From Lachnospiraceae bacterium UBA1778 (GTDB lineage: Bacteria > Bacillota > Clostridia > Lachnospirales > Lachnospiraceae): DNA of 14,496 nt. The translations under genes were made by a program, and so were the position numbers. The stretch spans positions 5,909 through 20,404 of the forward strand of contig DCGM01000097.1 of assembly GCA_002315255.1 (NCBI GenBank), written 5' to 3'. Below, piece by piece: positions 1 through 6,415 of this stretch (its first letter is position 1; the number at the start of each line of letters is the position of its first letter). The notes under the pieces are model-generated. The model saw only the letters and a program-made list of their open reading frames with translations, did no database searches and was not told where the DNA came from.

Positions 1-78
1 CTTGCCATTTTTCGTCCACTGATGGCGCAGTATCATAAAAAAAAACGGCGGGAAGATAACTTCCCGCCATTTGAGTAA
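1..78 (+). other. possible 3' end of an upstream gene (uncertain)
   Basis: Frame 1 is open from the window edge to a TAA at 76-78 and would encode about 25 residues ending in a basic then acidic tail (HKKKRREDNFPPFE). It would run through the hairpin at 47-68, which argues against it. Frame 3 also stops at 34-36. Either could be the tail of a convergent gene, or the stretch may be non-coding. No family can be recognised. Confidence 0.2.
36..68 (-). terminator. rho-independent terminator of the HPr-like gene
   Basis: A perfect 9-bp inverted repeat (GGCGGGAAG 47-55, loop 56-59, CTTCCCGCC 60-68) is followed, reading the minus strand, by one G and nine T residues (complement of A36-A45). It sits 45 bases beyond the stop of the minus-strand HPr-like gene. 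On the plus strand the hairpin is followed only by ATTTGAG, so it should work mainly in the minus direction. Confidence 0.88.
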
Positions 79-113
79 ACTGATGTCTGTCTGCTGATAA
101 GCTTCAGCACGGA

Positions 114-350
114 TTACTTGCTGATGATAAAGGGCTTCAGCGCCTCCACGATCTCATCGATTCCGTCTTCTGCATGGATATTTAAGTCGATCGGCTTGGA
201 AAGGTCGAGCGAGAAAATGCCCATGATGGACTTCGCGTCGATAACATAGCGGCCGGAGACGAGATCGAAGTCTGAATCATACTTTGAAAGCTCGTTTACG
301 AAAGCTTTTACTTTGTCAATAGAGTTTAAGGAAATCTGTACGGATGTCAT
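114..350 (-). CDS. HPr-family protein lacking the phospho-histidine (Crh-like)
   Basis: This 78-residue protein aligns along its whole length with HPr, the phosphocarrier of the sugar phosphotransferase system. The HPr signature around the regulatory serine is kept: KSIMGIFSL, with Ser41 matching HPr Ser46, preceded by SKYDSDFDL where HPr has SKYDADVNL. The N-terminal GIHARPA motif with the phosphorylated His15 is replaced by a sequence like SIDKVKA, so it cannot take phosphate from enzyme I at that position. B. subtilis Crh also lacks this histidine and works with CcpA in carbon regulation, so a regulatory rather than transport role is inferred. GGGAGG (complement of 358-363) lies 7 bases before the ATG. 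It is monocistronic, with its own promoter and terminator. The fold assignment is secure; partner and function are not known. Confidence 0.85.
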   Translation of the reverse strand: MTSVQISLNSIDKVKAFVNELSKYDSDFDLVSGRYVIDAKSIMGIFSLDLSKPIDLNIHAEDGIDEIVEALKPFIISK

Positions 351-366
351 ATTAGTACCTCCCGTT

Positions 367-395
367 TTGTTACATTTTACACCATTAAATTATAT
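367..395 (+). promoter_or_regulatory. candidate promoter for mtaB, overlapping the opposing promoter
   Basis: On the plus strand TTGTTA (367-372) is followed after 17 bases by TTATAT (390-395). The -10 box occupies almost the same bases as the -10 of the opposing promoter (389-394). Expected initiation is near 402, so the leader would contain the dyad elements. This is a consensus-only prediction, weaker than the minus-strand promoter. Confidence 0.5.
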
Positions 396-416
396 CGGAA
401 AGCGATAAAAAGTCAA
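389..416 (-). promoter_or_regulatory. sigma-A type promoter for the HPr-like gene
   Basis: Reading the minus strand: TTGACT (complement of 411-416), a 16-base spacer, then a perfect TATAAT (complement of 389-394). Transcription should begin near 382, giving a leader of about 30 bases before the ATG at 350. The spacer is one copy of the duplicated dyad element. Confidence 0.75.
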
Positions 417-433
417 TCGGAAAGCGATAAAAA
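393..433. repeat. duplicated 18-bp element with internal dyad, likely operator
   Basis: ATCGGAAAGCGATAAAAA occurs twice, at 394-411 and 416-433, a period of 22 bp (about two helical turns). Copy 1 sits in a perfect inverted repeat, TATCG (393-397), N5, CGATA (403-407). Copy 2 differs only in the first base of the dyad (AATCG). The copies cover the spacer and the region upstream of the minus-strand promoter, and the probable leader of mtaB. This is typical of tandem regulator sites, but I do not recognise the regulator. Confidence 0.55.
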
Positions 434-439
434 ATTAAT

Positions 440-1741
440 ATGGACTTAACAGGAAAAACTGCCGCGCTGCATACGCTCGGCTGCAAAGTGAACATCTACG
501 AGTCGGAGGTCATGACGGGCCTTCTTTTAGACGCGGGCGTGAAAATCGTGCCGTTTGAAGAGAAGGCGGACATCTACATCATCAACACCTGCACCGTGAC
601 GAATATGGCCGACCGGAAGTCGCGCCAGATGATCCACCGCGCGCGGAAAATGAACCCGGACGCTGTTATCATTGCCTGCGGCTGTTACGTTCAGGTCAAT
701 GACCCCGCCGTCCTTTCCGATACCGGCGCGGACCTTCTCCTCGGAAATGACGAGAAGAACCGCCTCGTAGAAATCGTTTCGAATTACTTTGAAACCGGCG
801 AAAAGCCTGTGATTTCGGACATTGCGCATGCACCGGTGATCACGCCGATGTGCTTACGGGAGCTTAACGGGCACACGCGCGCCGACGTGAAAGTTCAGGA
901 CGGCTGTAACCAGTTCTGCACCTATTGCATCATTCCTTATGCGAGAGGACGGATCCGGTCGAAAGCGATCCATGAGGTAGTGAAGGAGACCGAGTCGCTC
1001 GTGTCAGGCGGCATTCATGAAATCGTCCTGACCGGCATTCACTTAAGCTCCTACGGGCGCGATTTTGAAGAGAAAAAGACGCTTCTTGATCTGATCGAAG
1101 CGGTGCATTCGATTCCGGGCGCGGACCGGATCCGCTTAGGCTCGCTGGAGCCGCGCATTGTGACGGAGGAGTTCGCGAAACGGCTGTCGGAATTCCCGAA
1201 GCTCTGCCCGCATTTCCACCTGTCGCTTCAGAGCGGCTGCGCGGCGACTTTAAAGCGGATGAACCGCCATTATACGCCGGACGAATACCGCGAGAGCGTC
1301 GCGCTTTTACGGAAATATTTCGATCACCCGGCGATTACGACGGACGTCATCGCAGGCTTCCCCGGCGAAACAGAGGAAGAGTTCGCGGAATCGTATGCGT
1401 TTGTGAAAGAGATCAGCTTTTATGAGCTTCATGTTTTCCAGTATTCGCGCCGCCACGGGACAGTCGCGGACCGGATGGAAAACCAGGTGCCGGAGCCTGT
1501 TAAAAAGGAGCGGAGCGGGAAGCTGATCGCGCTCGGAAAAGAGATGTCGGACGCGTTCATCCGCGAGAAAACCGGCGGGGCTTGTGAAGCATTGACGGAG
1601 GAGCCGGTCACGATCGGAAAGAAAACCTACTATACAGGATACACGAAAGAGTATATCCGCGTGTTCATCGAGAACGGGAACGCGAACGAAATCGTGCAGG
1701 GAACGCTTGTGAAAAAGGGGAGCGTGCTCACGGTCGAATAA
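440..1741 (+). CDS. mtaB: tRNA (t6A37-C2)-methylthiotransferase MtaB
   Basis: This is a 433-residue radical-SAM enzyme that converts N6-threonylcarbamoyladenosine at tRNA position 37 to its 2-methylthio form, aiding decoding of ANN codons. The UPF0004 domain comes first, with cluster-binding cysteines at Cys15 (HTLGCKVN), Cys51 (NTCTVTN) and Cys82 (GCYVQ); Cys80 is an extra neighbour. The radical-SAM triad is CNQFCTYC (Cys156, Cys160, Cys163), followed by the IIPYARGR segment, and a TRAM-like RNA-binding tail ends the protein. HTLGCKVN points to MtaB rather than MiaB or RimO. Length is normal. The ATG at 440 is the first in frame and fits the family N-terminus, but no good Shine-Dalgarno sequence precedes it (GGAAAG at 419-424 is too far). 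The gene appears to be its own unit: the next gene starts 126 bases downstream behind a separate promoter. Confidence 0.95.
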   Translation: MDLTGKTAALHTLGCKVNIYESEVMTGLLLDAGVKIVPFEEKADIYIINTCTVTNMADRKSRQMIHRARKMNPDAVIIACGCYVQVNDPAVLSDTGADLLLGNDEKNRLVEIVSNYFETGEKPVISDIAHAPVITPMCLRELNGHTRADVKVQDGCNQFCTYCIIPYARGRIRSKAIHEVVKETESLVSGGIHEIVLTGIHLSSYGRDFEEKKTLLDLIEAVHSIPGADRIRLGSLEPRIVTEEFAKRLSEFPKLCPHFHLSLQSGCAATLKRMNRHYTPDEYRESVALLRKYFDHPAITTDVIAGFPGETEEEFAESYAFVKEISFYELHVFQYSRRHGTVADRMENQVPEPVKKERSGKLIALGKEMSDAFIREKTGGACEALTEEPVTIGKKTYYTGYTKEYIRVFIENGNANEIVQGTLVKKGSVLTVE

Positions 1742-1761
1742 TGGAAAAAGCGCGCGGGCAC

Positions 1762-1790
1762 TTGAACATTTGTACTCTTTGGAGTAAAAT
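1762..1790 (+). promoter_or_regulatory. sigma-A type promoter ahead of ireB
   Basis: TTGAAC (1762-1767), a 17-base spacer and TAAAAT (1785-1790) make a near-consensus promoter. It would start transcription near 1797 and give a leader of about 70 bases. The leader contains a short GC-rich dyad (CCGG GGGG CCGG around 1823-1836), which may fold but has no T-tract. It would drive ireB-ruvX-DUF1292 and probably rnj. Confidence 0.7.
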
Positions 1791-1867
1791 GGTTATCTAG
1801 GGAAAGATTGGGGTTTTCCGCCGACCGGGGGGCCGGGGAATAAGAGTTAGGTACAGGAGGAGAAGAG

Positions 1868-2143
1868 ATGGCAGATTTAAATAACACCCAATTTATCCGT
1901 GTTCCGAGAGGCAATGTGCAGGAGCATGAGGAAAGCTACAGCGCTGCGGAAGTTCTCGAGAGAGTCTATGCGGCATTGAAGGAGAAAGGATACAATCCGG
2001 TCACGCAGATCGTCGGTTATCTGATTTCCGAGGATCCGACATATATCACGAATTATCAGAATGCGCGTTCATTAGTGCTGAAAGTGGAACGCGACGAGCT
2101 GTTACAGGAACTCGTCGAGCATTATATTAAGACGGCGCTGTAA
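1868..2143 (+). CDS. ireB: IreB-family regulatory phosphoprotein (UPF0297)
   Basis: This is a 91-residue protein of the IreB/YrzL family. The hallmark core KGYNPVTQIVGYLISEDPTYITNYQNARSL is present in full at about residues 40-70, followed by ERDELLQELVEHYI. In Enterococcus faecalis IreB is phosphorylated on N-terminal threonines by the PASTA kinase IreK and modulates cephalosporin resistance. Thr7 (NNTQF) is in the matching place here, so similar regulation is possible but inferred. AGGAGG at 1855-1860 lies 7 bases before the ATG. It is the first gene of the classical ireB-ruvX-DUF1292 operon and is separated from ruvX by 13 bases. Confidence 0.93.
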   Translation: MADLNNTQFIRVPRGNVQEHEESYSAAEVLERVYAALKEKGYNPVTQIVGYLISEDPTYITNYQNARSLVLKVERDELLQELVEHYIKTAL

Positions 2144-2156
2144 AATCAGGAGGACT

Positions 2157-2579
2157 ATGGCGGTACTAGGCCTGGATTATGGAGAAAAGACGGTAGGAAT
2201 CGCCTGCACCGACGCGCTCGGGATGACGGTTCAGCCGCTTGAGACGGTTTTCCGGAAAGAAGAGAATAAGCTTCGGAAAACCTGCGCGCGGATCGAGGAG
2301 CTCATTAAGGAGCGCCAGGCGGACTGCATCGTGATGGGGCTTCCGCTCAATATGGACGGCTCGGAATCGGAGCGGTCGGCGAAAACGCGCGAGTTTCAGG
2401 CGATGCTCATCCGGCGTACGGGGCTTCCGGTGATTCTCCACGATGAGCGGCTGACGACAGTCGAAGCGGACGAAATCCTCCGCGGGATGGACGTGCCGCA
2501 GAGCGAACGGAAGGCGTATATCGATAAAATCGCCGCCGCATTGATTTTAGAAGATTACCTGAACAGCCGGAAAGGCTAA
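2157..2579 (+). CDS. ruvX: RuvX/YqgF family putative pre-16S rRNA nuclease / Holliday junction resolvase
   Basis: This 140-residue RNase H-like protein has the usual YqgF length. The family signatures are GLDYGEKTVGIA at residues 5-16 (Asp7, the likely first catalytic acid), GLPLNMDGSES at 61-71, HDERLTT at 95-101, and DKIAAALILEDYL at 123-135 (Asp123 and later acids). In E. coli YqgF is needed for 5' maturation of 16S rRNA; Holliday junction cleavage has been proposed for homologues, so both names are used. AGGAGGA at 2148-2153 sits just before the ATG. The gene lies between ireB and the DUF1292 gene, the usual Firmicutes order. Confidence 0.95.
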   Translation: MAVLGLDYGEKTVGIACTDALGMTVQPLETVFRKEENKLRKTCARIEELIKERQADCIVMGLPLNMDGSESERSAKTREFQAMLIRRTGLPVILHDERLTTVEADEILRGMDVPQSERKAYIDKIAAALILEDYLNSRKG

Positions 2580-2597
2580 GAGGGAAAATACCAGACC

Positions 2598-2613
2598 AGC
2601 CTAAAGGCTTTTT
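2598..2613 (+). terminator. weak terminator-like hairpin between ruvX and DUF1292
   Basis: AGCC, loop TAAA, GGCT followed by four further T residues. The stem is only 4 bp, so at most it would trim read-through. It lies in the 63-base gap after ruvX. Confidence 0.25.
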
Positions 2614-2642
2614 CAGGAAGAATTGAGGAACGGAGAGACAGC

Positions 2643-2906
2643 ATGGAAGAAAAGATTATGTTCCAGACAGATGAAGGAGAAGTCGCGTTTTACGTGTTAG
2701 AGCAGACGCGGTTAAGCGGCGTCAATTATCTTCTCGTCACCGACAGCGAGGACGAGGATGCGGAATGTCTGGTTTTAAAGGACACATCGAAAGACAGCGA
2801 TTTGGAGGCGGCTTATGAGATCGTTACGGATGACGACCTCTTAGACGTCCTTTTGCCTATTTTTACCGAGCTTCTGGAGGATGTGGACATACAGAAGGAG
2901 AATTAA
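2643..2906 (+). CDS. DUF1292 family protein (YrzB-like)
   Basis: This is an 87-residue, strongly acidic soluble protein. It begins with a short beta-type stretch (KIMFQTDEGEVAFYVLEQTRLSGVNYLLVTDSE) followed by an acidic run (DSEDEDAECLVL) and an acidic tail (EELLEDVDIQ), as in the DUF1292 family. Its position directly after ireB and ruvX matches yrzL-yrrK-yrzB of B. subtilis and supports the call. The molecular function of the family is unknown to me. The ATG at 2643 is preceded by a CGGAGAG-like ribosome site. Two bases separate its stop from the TTG of rnj, so the two are probably co-translated. Confidence 0.86.
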   Translation: MEEKIMFQTDEGEVAFYVLEQTRLSGVNYLLVTDSEDEDAECLVLKDTSKDSDLEAAYEIVTDDDLLDVLLPIFTELLEDVDIQKEN

Positions 2907-2908
2907 AC

Positions 2909-4603
2909 TTGTCGAAAAATAAATACAGAAATTACTATGACAATGTTTCGGAGCGCGCGGTGAAGGTGATTCCGCTCGGCGGCCTCGAGATGATCGGTAT
3001 GAACATCACGGCCTACGAATATCGGAATTCTATCATCGTCGTTGACTGCGGGCTGTCCTTCCCGGAGGAAGATATGCTCGGAGTCGACCTCGTCGTTCCG
3101 GATATCACATACCTCATCCAGAATGCGGAAAAGATCCGCGGATTCTTTATCACGCATGGACATGAGGACCATATCGGGGCATTGCCCTATATCTTAAAAC
3201 AGTTAAATATCCCGGTGTACGCGACGCGCCTTACGATGGCTATCATCGGACTCAAGCTCGATGAGCACGAGCTTACGGAGAGCGTGGAGCGGCATATCGT
3301 TGAGTACGGAAACGTGATCGAAGCCGGCGATTTTTCAGTCGAATATATCCGTGTCAATCACAGCATTTCCGACTCTGCGGCGCTGGCGATTACCTCGCCT
3401 GCCGGCACGATTATCCATACCGGCGATTTCAAGGTTGACTACTCGCCGCTTTTCGGCGAGCCGACCGACCTTTCCCGCTTTGCGGAGCTTGGCCAGAAGG
3501 GCGTTCTCGCACTCCTTTCCGATTCCACCAATGCGATGCGTGAAGGCTTCACGCCTTCGGAGCAGAAGGTGGCCTCGAACCTGAACCATGTATTTGCGTC
3601 CTATCCGTCGAGCCGCATCATCATCTCGACGTTCGCGTCCCACATTGACCGGATCCAGCTCGTCGCCGACGCGGCGGTGCAGTACGGCCGTAAGGTGGCT
3701 ATCGACGGACGCTCGATGGTTTCGCTCGTCGAACTGGGCCGCGAAATGGGCTATATCAACTGCCCCGACAATCTTATCGTAGACGCGGAGCAGATTCAGA
3801 ATTATAAGGACAGCGAGCTGGTCATCGTGATGACGGGCTCTCAGGGCGAAGCGGCCGCGGCACTTTCGCGTGCGGCAGCGGGCCAGCATAAAAAGATTTC
3901 GATCACCGCGAACGATGTAATCGTCTTCTCGTCTTCCCCGATTCCGGGCAATGAGAAGGCGGTTCAGAAGCTCGTCAATGAGATTGCCATCAGCGGCGCG
4001 ACCGTCATCAATAAAGAGATGCATGTCAGCGGACACGCCTGTGTCGAAGAAATCAAGCTGATGTATTCCTTAACGAAGCCGAAATACGCGATTCCGGTCC
4101 ACGGCGAATTCCAGCACCGGAAGGCGAATGCGGAAATCGCGAAGCTTTTACAGATTCCGAAGGATCATATCTTCCTCTTAAACTCCGGAGATGTCCTGAC
4201 GCTGTCTGATTCCCGCGGCGAAGTGACGGGCGCAGTCCCGCACGGCGGCATCATGGTGGACGGCTTGGGCGTCGGCGATGTCGGAAACGTCGTCATCCGC
4301 GACCGGCAGAACCTCGCACAGAACGGAATCGTCGTCGTGACGTTTGCATTGTCGAAGGCGACGGGGGAGCTTATGTCGAAGCCGGAAATGATCACGCGCG
4401 GCGTCGTATATGTGCGTGAATCGGAGAACATTTTAACGGAAGCGCGCCAGGTGGCATTCGACACGATTGCGGCTGCGGTAGCTTCTGATCCGAACGACTG
4501 GAACCGGATCAAGGCAGTCGTCCGCGACAAGGTCGGCAGCTATTTCTGGCAGACGATCAAGCGGAATCCGGTCGTATTACCGATTATTCTCGAGGTCGAA
4601 TAA
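2909..4603 (+). CDS. rnj: ribonuclease J
   Basis: This 564-residue protein is a metallo-beta-lactamase/beta-CASP RNase of usual length. RNase J combines 5'-to-3' exonuclease and endonuclease activity and is central to mRNA decay and RNA maturation in Firmicutes. The zinc motif HGHEDH is at residues 83-88, with further ligands in RVNHSISDS (His151) and HTGDFKVD (Asp173). The beta-CASP part contains the STFASHIDRIQ and MTGSQGE motifs, and late histidines are in HVSGHAC and IPVHGEFQH. The C-terminal domain ends in PIILEVE. The start is TTG at 2909, with GGAG at 2897-2900; it lies 2 bases after DUF1292 and the family N-terminus begins here. The last codons begin a tandem repeat that continues past the stop. 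Confidence 0.96.
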   Translation: MSKNKYRNYYDNVSERAVKVIPLGGLEMIGMNITAYEYRNSIIVVDCGLSFPEEDMLGVDLVVPDITYLIQNAEKIRGFFITHGHEDHIGALPYILKQLNIPVYATRLTMAIIGLKLDEHELTESVERHIVEYGNVIEAGDFSVEYIRVNHSISDSAALAITSPAGTIIHTGDFKVDYSPLFGEPTDLSRFAELGQKGVLALLSDSTNAMREGFTPSEQKVASNLNHVFASYPSSRIIISTFASHIDRIQLVADAAVQYGRKVAIDGRSMVSLVELGREMGYINCPDNLIVDAEQIQNYKDSELVIVMTGSQGEAAAALSRAAAGQHKKISITANDVIVFSSSPIPGNEKAVQKLVNEIAISGATVINKEMHVSGHACVEEIKLMYSLTKPKYAIPVHGEFQHRKANAEIAKLLQIPKDHIFLLNSGDVLTLSDSRGEVTGAVPHGGIMVDGLGVGDVGNVVIRDRQNLAQNGIVVVTFALSKATGELMSKPEMITRGVVYVRESENILTEARQVAFDTIAAAVASDPNDWNRIKAVVRDKVGSYFWQTIKRNPVVLPIILEVE

Positions 4604-4682
4604 GACTGAAAACGAGATGTTATTGTGGTTGAGTAAGACTGAAAACGAGTTTATTTTTGTGGTTGAGTGGGAATAAGAAAAC
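4583..4682 (+). repeat. three tandem degenerate 33-34 bp units overlapping the rnj 3' end
   Basis: Unit 1 (4583-4616) includes the last six sense codons and stop of rnj. Unit 2 (4617-4649) and unit 3 (4650 to about 4682) follow head to tail. TAAGACTGAAAACGAG is identical in units 1 and 2, and TTGTGGTTGAG is identical in units 2 and 3. Unit 2 still reads V-I-V-V-E-stop where rnj reads I-I-L-E-V-E-stop. This looks like an old tandem duplication of the gene tail. Confidence 0.7.
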
Positions 4683-4704
4683 ATCAGATCGTTTAATAGA
4701 TAGA

Positions 4705-4733
4705 TTAACAATCGAACTACGTATGATTATTAA
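4705..4733 (+). promoter_or_regulatory. candidate promoter for the TIM-barrel/HD gene
   Basis: TTAACA (4705-4710), 17 bases, TATTAA (4728-4733). The region is AT-rich, so chance matches are likely. A GATAAT at 4738-4743 is an alternative -10 without a clear -35. A separate promoter is plausible because the gene seems to have been added into an existing operon. Confidence 0.35.
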
Positions 4734-4766
4734 AAGTGATAATGCTCAAACGGGAACGAAGAAGAT

Positions 4767-6344
4767 ATGAGAATTGGAACTTTCTATAATGTTATTTTGT
4801 ATGCACTACAGAATGGTGAAATCAAAAGCGTAGAAGAAGGCGTCAGATCATTTGCGGAAGCCGGTGTCTGTTATTATGAAGTCTTTGATGATAATATCCC
4901 GACAGTAAAAGAAGAAGATATCATGATGGCCGCTCTGACTAAATATGGTTGCAGAGTGGGCAATCTGTATTTTAAAAAGAATATATTTAATACCGACAGA
5001 AAATCAATAGATGAACTGATGTCATTTACAGTAGAAAAACTGGAGCAGTGTGTTCGTCTTCGCTGTAAAAAACTGATGCCGGTCATTGCGTTATGCGGTG
5101 ATAATCCTGATGATATGGATAACTTGAGAGAATACTATCGAAAAGTTTCAGAAATATCAGGAGAATACAATGTAAAGACAGTTTTTGAAAATGGCACAAA
5201 TAAAAAAAGCGGCACAATGACCATGGACGATGTCGATGCATTGCTTAATGATTCCGACAAACTGAATTATCTGTTGGATACAGGGAATTTCTGGTTCAGC
5301 AATGAGAATACATCAGATGCGATTGCCAGATTCACTGATCGGATTTCCCGCGTTCATCTGAAAGATATTCTTCCGGAAAAGCAGGAAATACAGCAGAACG
5401 GCAGGGGACTGCTGCACTATACTACACTGGGAAATGGCATTTCTTTTACCAGGGAAAGTATTTCTCAATTAATGAAGTCTGGTTATGATAAAGGCTTTAC
5501 CATTGAAATAGGATATAGTAATCCGATTCTTCCTGAACTCTTTGCCTCAATTGAAATGGTAAAGAAGGCTGCTTCTTCGCTGCAGTTGGCAGCAACCGCA
5601 AAACAATATCACGATGTTTTATTTACTTATGCAAAACAGTATGAGCAGTTTGGCGAGGAAATAGAACTGAAAACAATGCACATGCTTTCGGTTGCATCTC
5701 TGATGAATGATCTTGCCATTCGGTTTTCTTTGTCACCTCAAATGCATAAGTTGGCAATCATCACTGGCTTGTTTCATGATATCGGTCGTTATGAGCAGTT
5801 TAAAACTTATCATACTTTCCGAGACATTATCAGTGTTGATCATGGTGATTTGAGTGCAGAACTTATTGAGAAGAATCAGTTTCTTAGTGAACTTTCCTGT
5901 GAAGAACAGAATATGGTTGTTACAGCAATCAGAAATCATAATAAATATGAAATAGATGGCGATGTAAAAGGTGATACACTTACTTTATGCCGAATGATCA
6001 GAGACGCAGATAAAATTGACTGTTTCCGTGTCGTCTGCAATGAACCGTTTGAAAACAGTTATGGTGTTTCCAGAAAAGATATTGAGGACTCACCCATTAG
6101 TGATAGAGTCTATGAAAGCATCATGAACCATAAAATGGTAGTTAATACCGATAGAAAATATCCTATCGATTTTATTCTGAGTTGTGTGGCCTTTGTATTT
6201 GATATTTATTATCCTCAGTCACGTGCAATAACAAAAGAACAAAAGAAATACCTCTGCTTATTAGACACTCTTGATTACACAAATGAGCAGACTAAGTTAA
6301 GAACAAAAACTATATTCAATGAAATAGATGATTATCTGAAATAA
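4767..6344 (+). CDS. fusion of a xylose-isomerase-like TIM barrel and an HD-domain phosphohydrolase
   Basis: This 525-residue protein has two enzyme domains. Residues 1-270 resemble sugar-phosphate isomerase/epimerase TIM barrels (AP-endonuclease 2 superfamily), with probable metal ligands Glu141 (VFENGT), Asp171 (LLDTGNFW), His197 (RVHLKD) and Glu247 (TIEIGY). Residues about 300-500 form an HD domain: His305, His337-Asp338 (GLFHDIGRYEQ), His359 (VDHGDLSAE), His391 (IRNHNKYE) and RDADKID (Asp413, Asp415), ending like stand-alone HD proteins (CVAFVFDIYYP). Both active sites look complete. It is predicted to be cytoplasmic, since no signal or membrane segment is seen. The reaction is unknown; coupled handling of a phosphorylated sugar or nucleotide is only a guess. 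Base and codon use is clearly more AT-rich (many AAA, ATA, AAT) than its neighbours, suggesting transfer. The ribosome site is weak (GAAGAAGA). Confidence 0.85.
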   Translation: MRIGTFYNVILYALQNGEIKSVEEGVRSFAEAGVCYYEVFDDNIPTVKEEDIMMAALTKYGCRVGNLYFKKNIFNTDRKSIDELMSFTVEKLEQCVRLRCKKLMPVIALCGDNPDDMDNLREYYRKVSEISGEYNVKTVFENGTNKKSGTMTMDDVDALLNDSDKLNYLLDTGNFWFSNENTSDAIARFTDRISRVHLKDILPEKQEIQQNGRGLLHYTTLGNGISFTRESISQLMKSGYDKGFTIEIGYSNPILPELFASIEMVKKAASSLQLAATAKQYHDVLFTYAKQYEQFGEEIELKTMHMLSVASLMNDLAIRFSLSPQMHKLAIITGLFHDIGRYEQFKTYHTFRDIISVDHGDLSAELIEKNQFLSELSCEEQNMVVTAIRNHNKYEIDGDVKGDTLTLCRMIRDADKIDCFRVVCNEPFENSYGVSRKDIEDSPISDRVYESIMNHKMVVNTDRKYPIDFILSCVAFVFDIYYPQSRAITKEQKKYLCLLDTLDYTNEQTKLRTKTIFNEIDDYLK

Positions 6345-6415
6345 TAATTCAGAAAACTGTTTATTTGATAAATAAAAAAGATTCTACAATCGGGTAAGAC
6401 TGATCCGGCCGGATT

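Larger units (their letters stand above)
4601..6403. other. AT-rich block inserted in the housekeeping cluster, flanked by TAAGACTGA
   Basis: The block between the rnj stop and the MltG-like gene is compositionally unlike both sides and holds a gene with no counterpart in the B. subtilis yrzL-yrrO order. The 9-mer TAAGACTGA occurs at 4601-4609 (starting with the rnj stop), again at 4634-4642, and at 6395-6403 just before GC-rich sequence returns. The repeat could mark the insertion borders. No transposase or integrase is present, so the mechanism is open. Confidence 0.45.

Noticed and set aside
1823..1836. GC-rich dyad in the ireB leader as a terminator or riboswitch
   Set aside because: The stem is 4 bp, with no T-tract and no recognisable riboswitch core; at most a small leader hairpin.
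3335..4036. Long minus-strand open frame opposite rnj (233 codons)
   Set aside because: It lies wholly within the clear RNase J gene, has no ribosome site, and is Arg/His/Asp-rich, as expected for the reverse of GC-rich coding sequence.
6336..6352. CTGAA/TTCAG hairpin over the stop of the TIM-barrel/HD gene
   Set aside because: Only a 5-bp AU-rich stem with no following T-tract; not a credible terminator. The nearby TTTATTT/AAATAAA dyad is all A/T and is followed by A residues.
6365..6390. TTGATA ... TACAAT as a promoter for the MltG-like gene
   Set aside because: The spacer is only 14 bases, too short for a normal sigma-A promoter, in an AT-rich stretch where such matches arise by chance.
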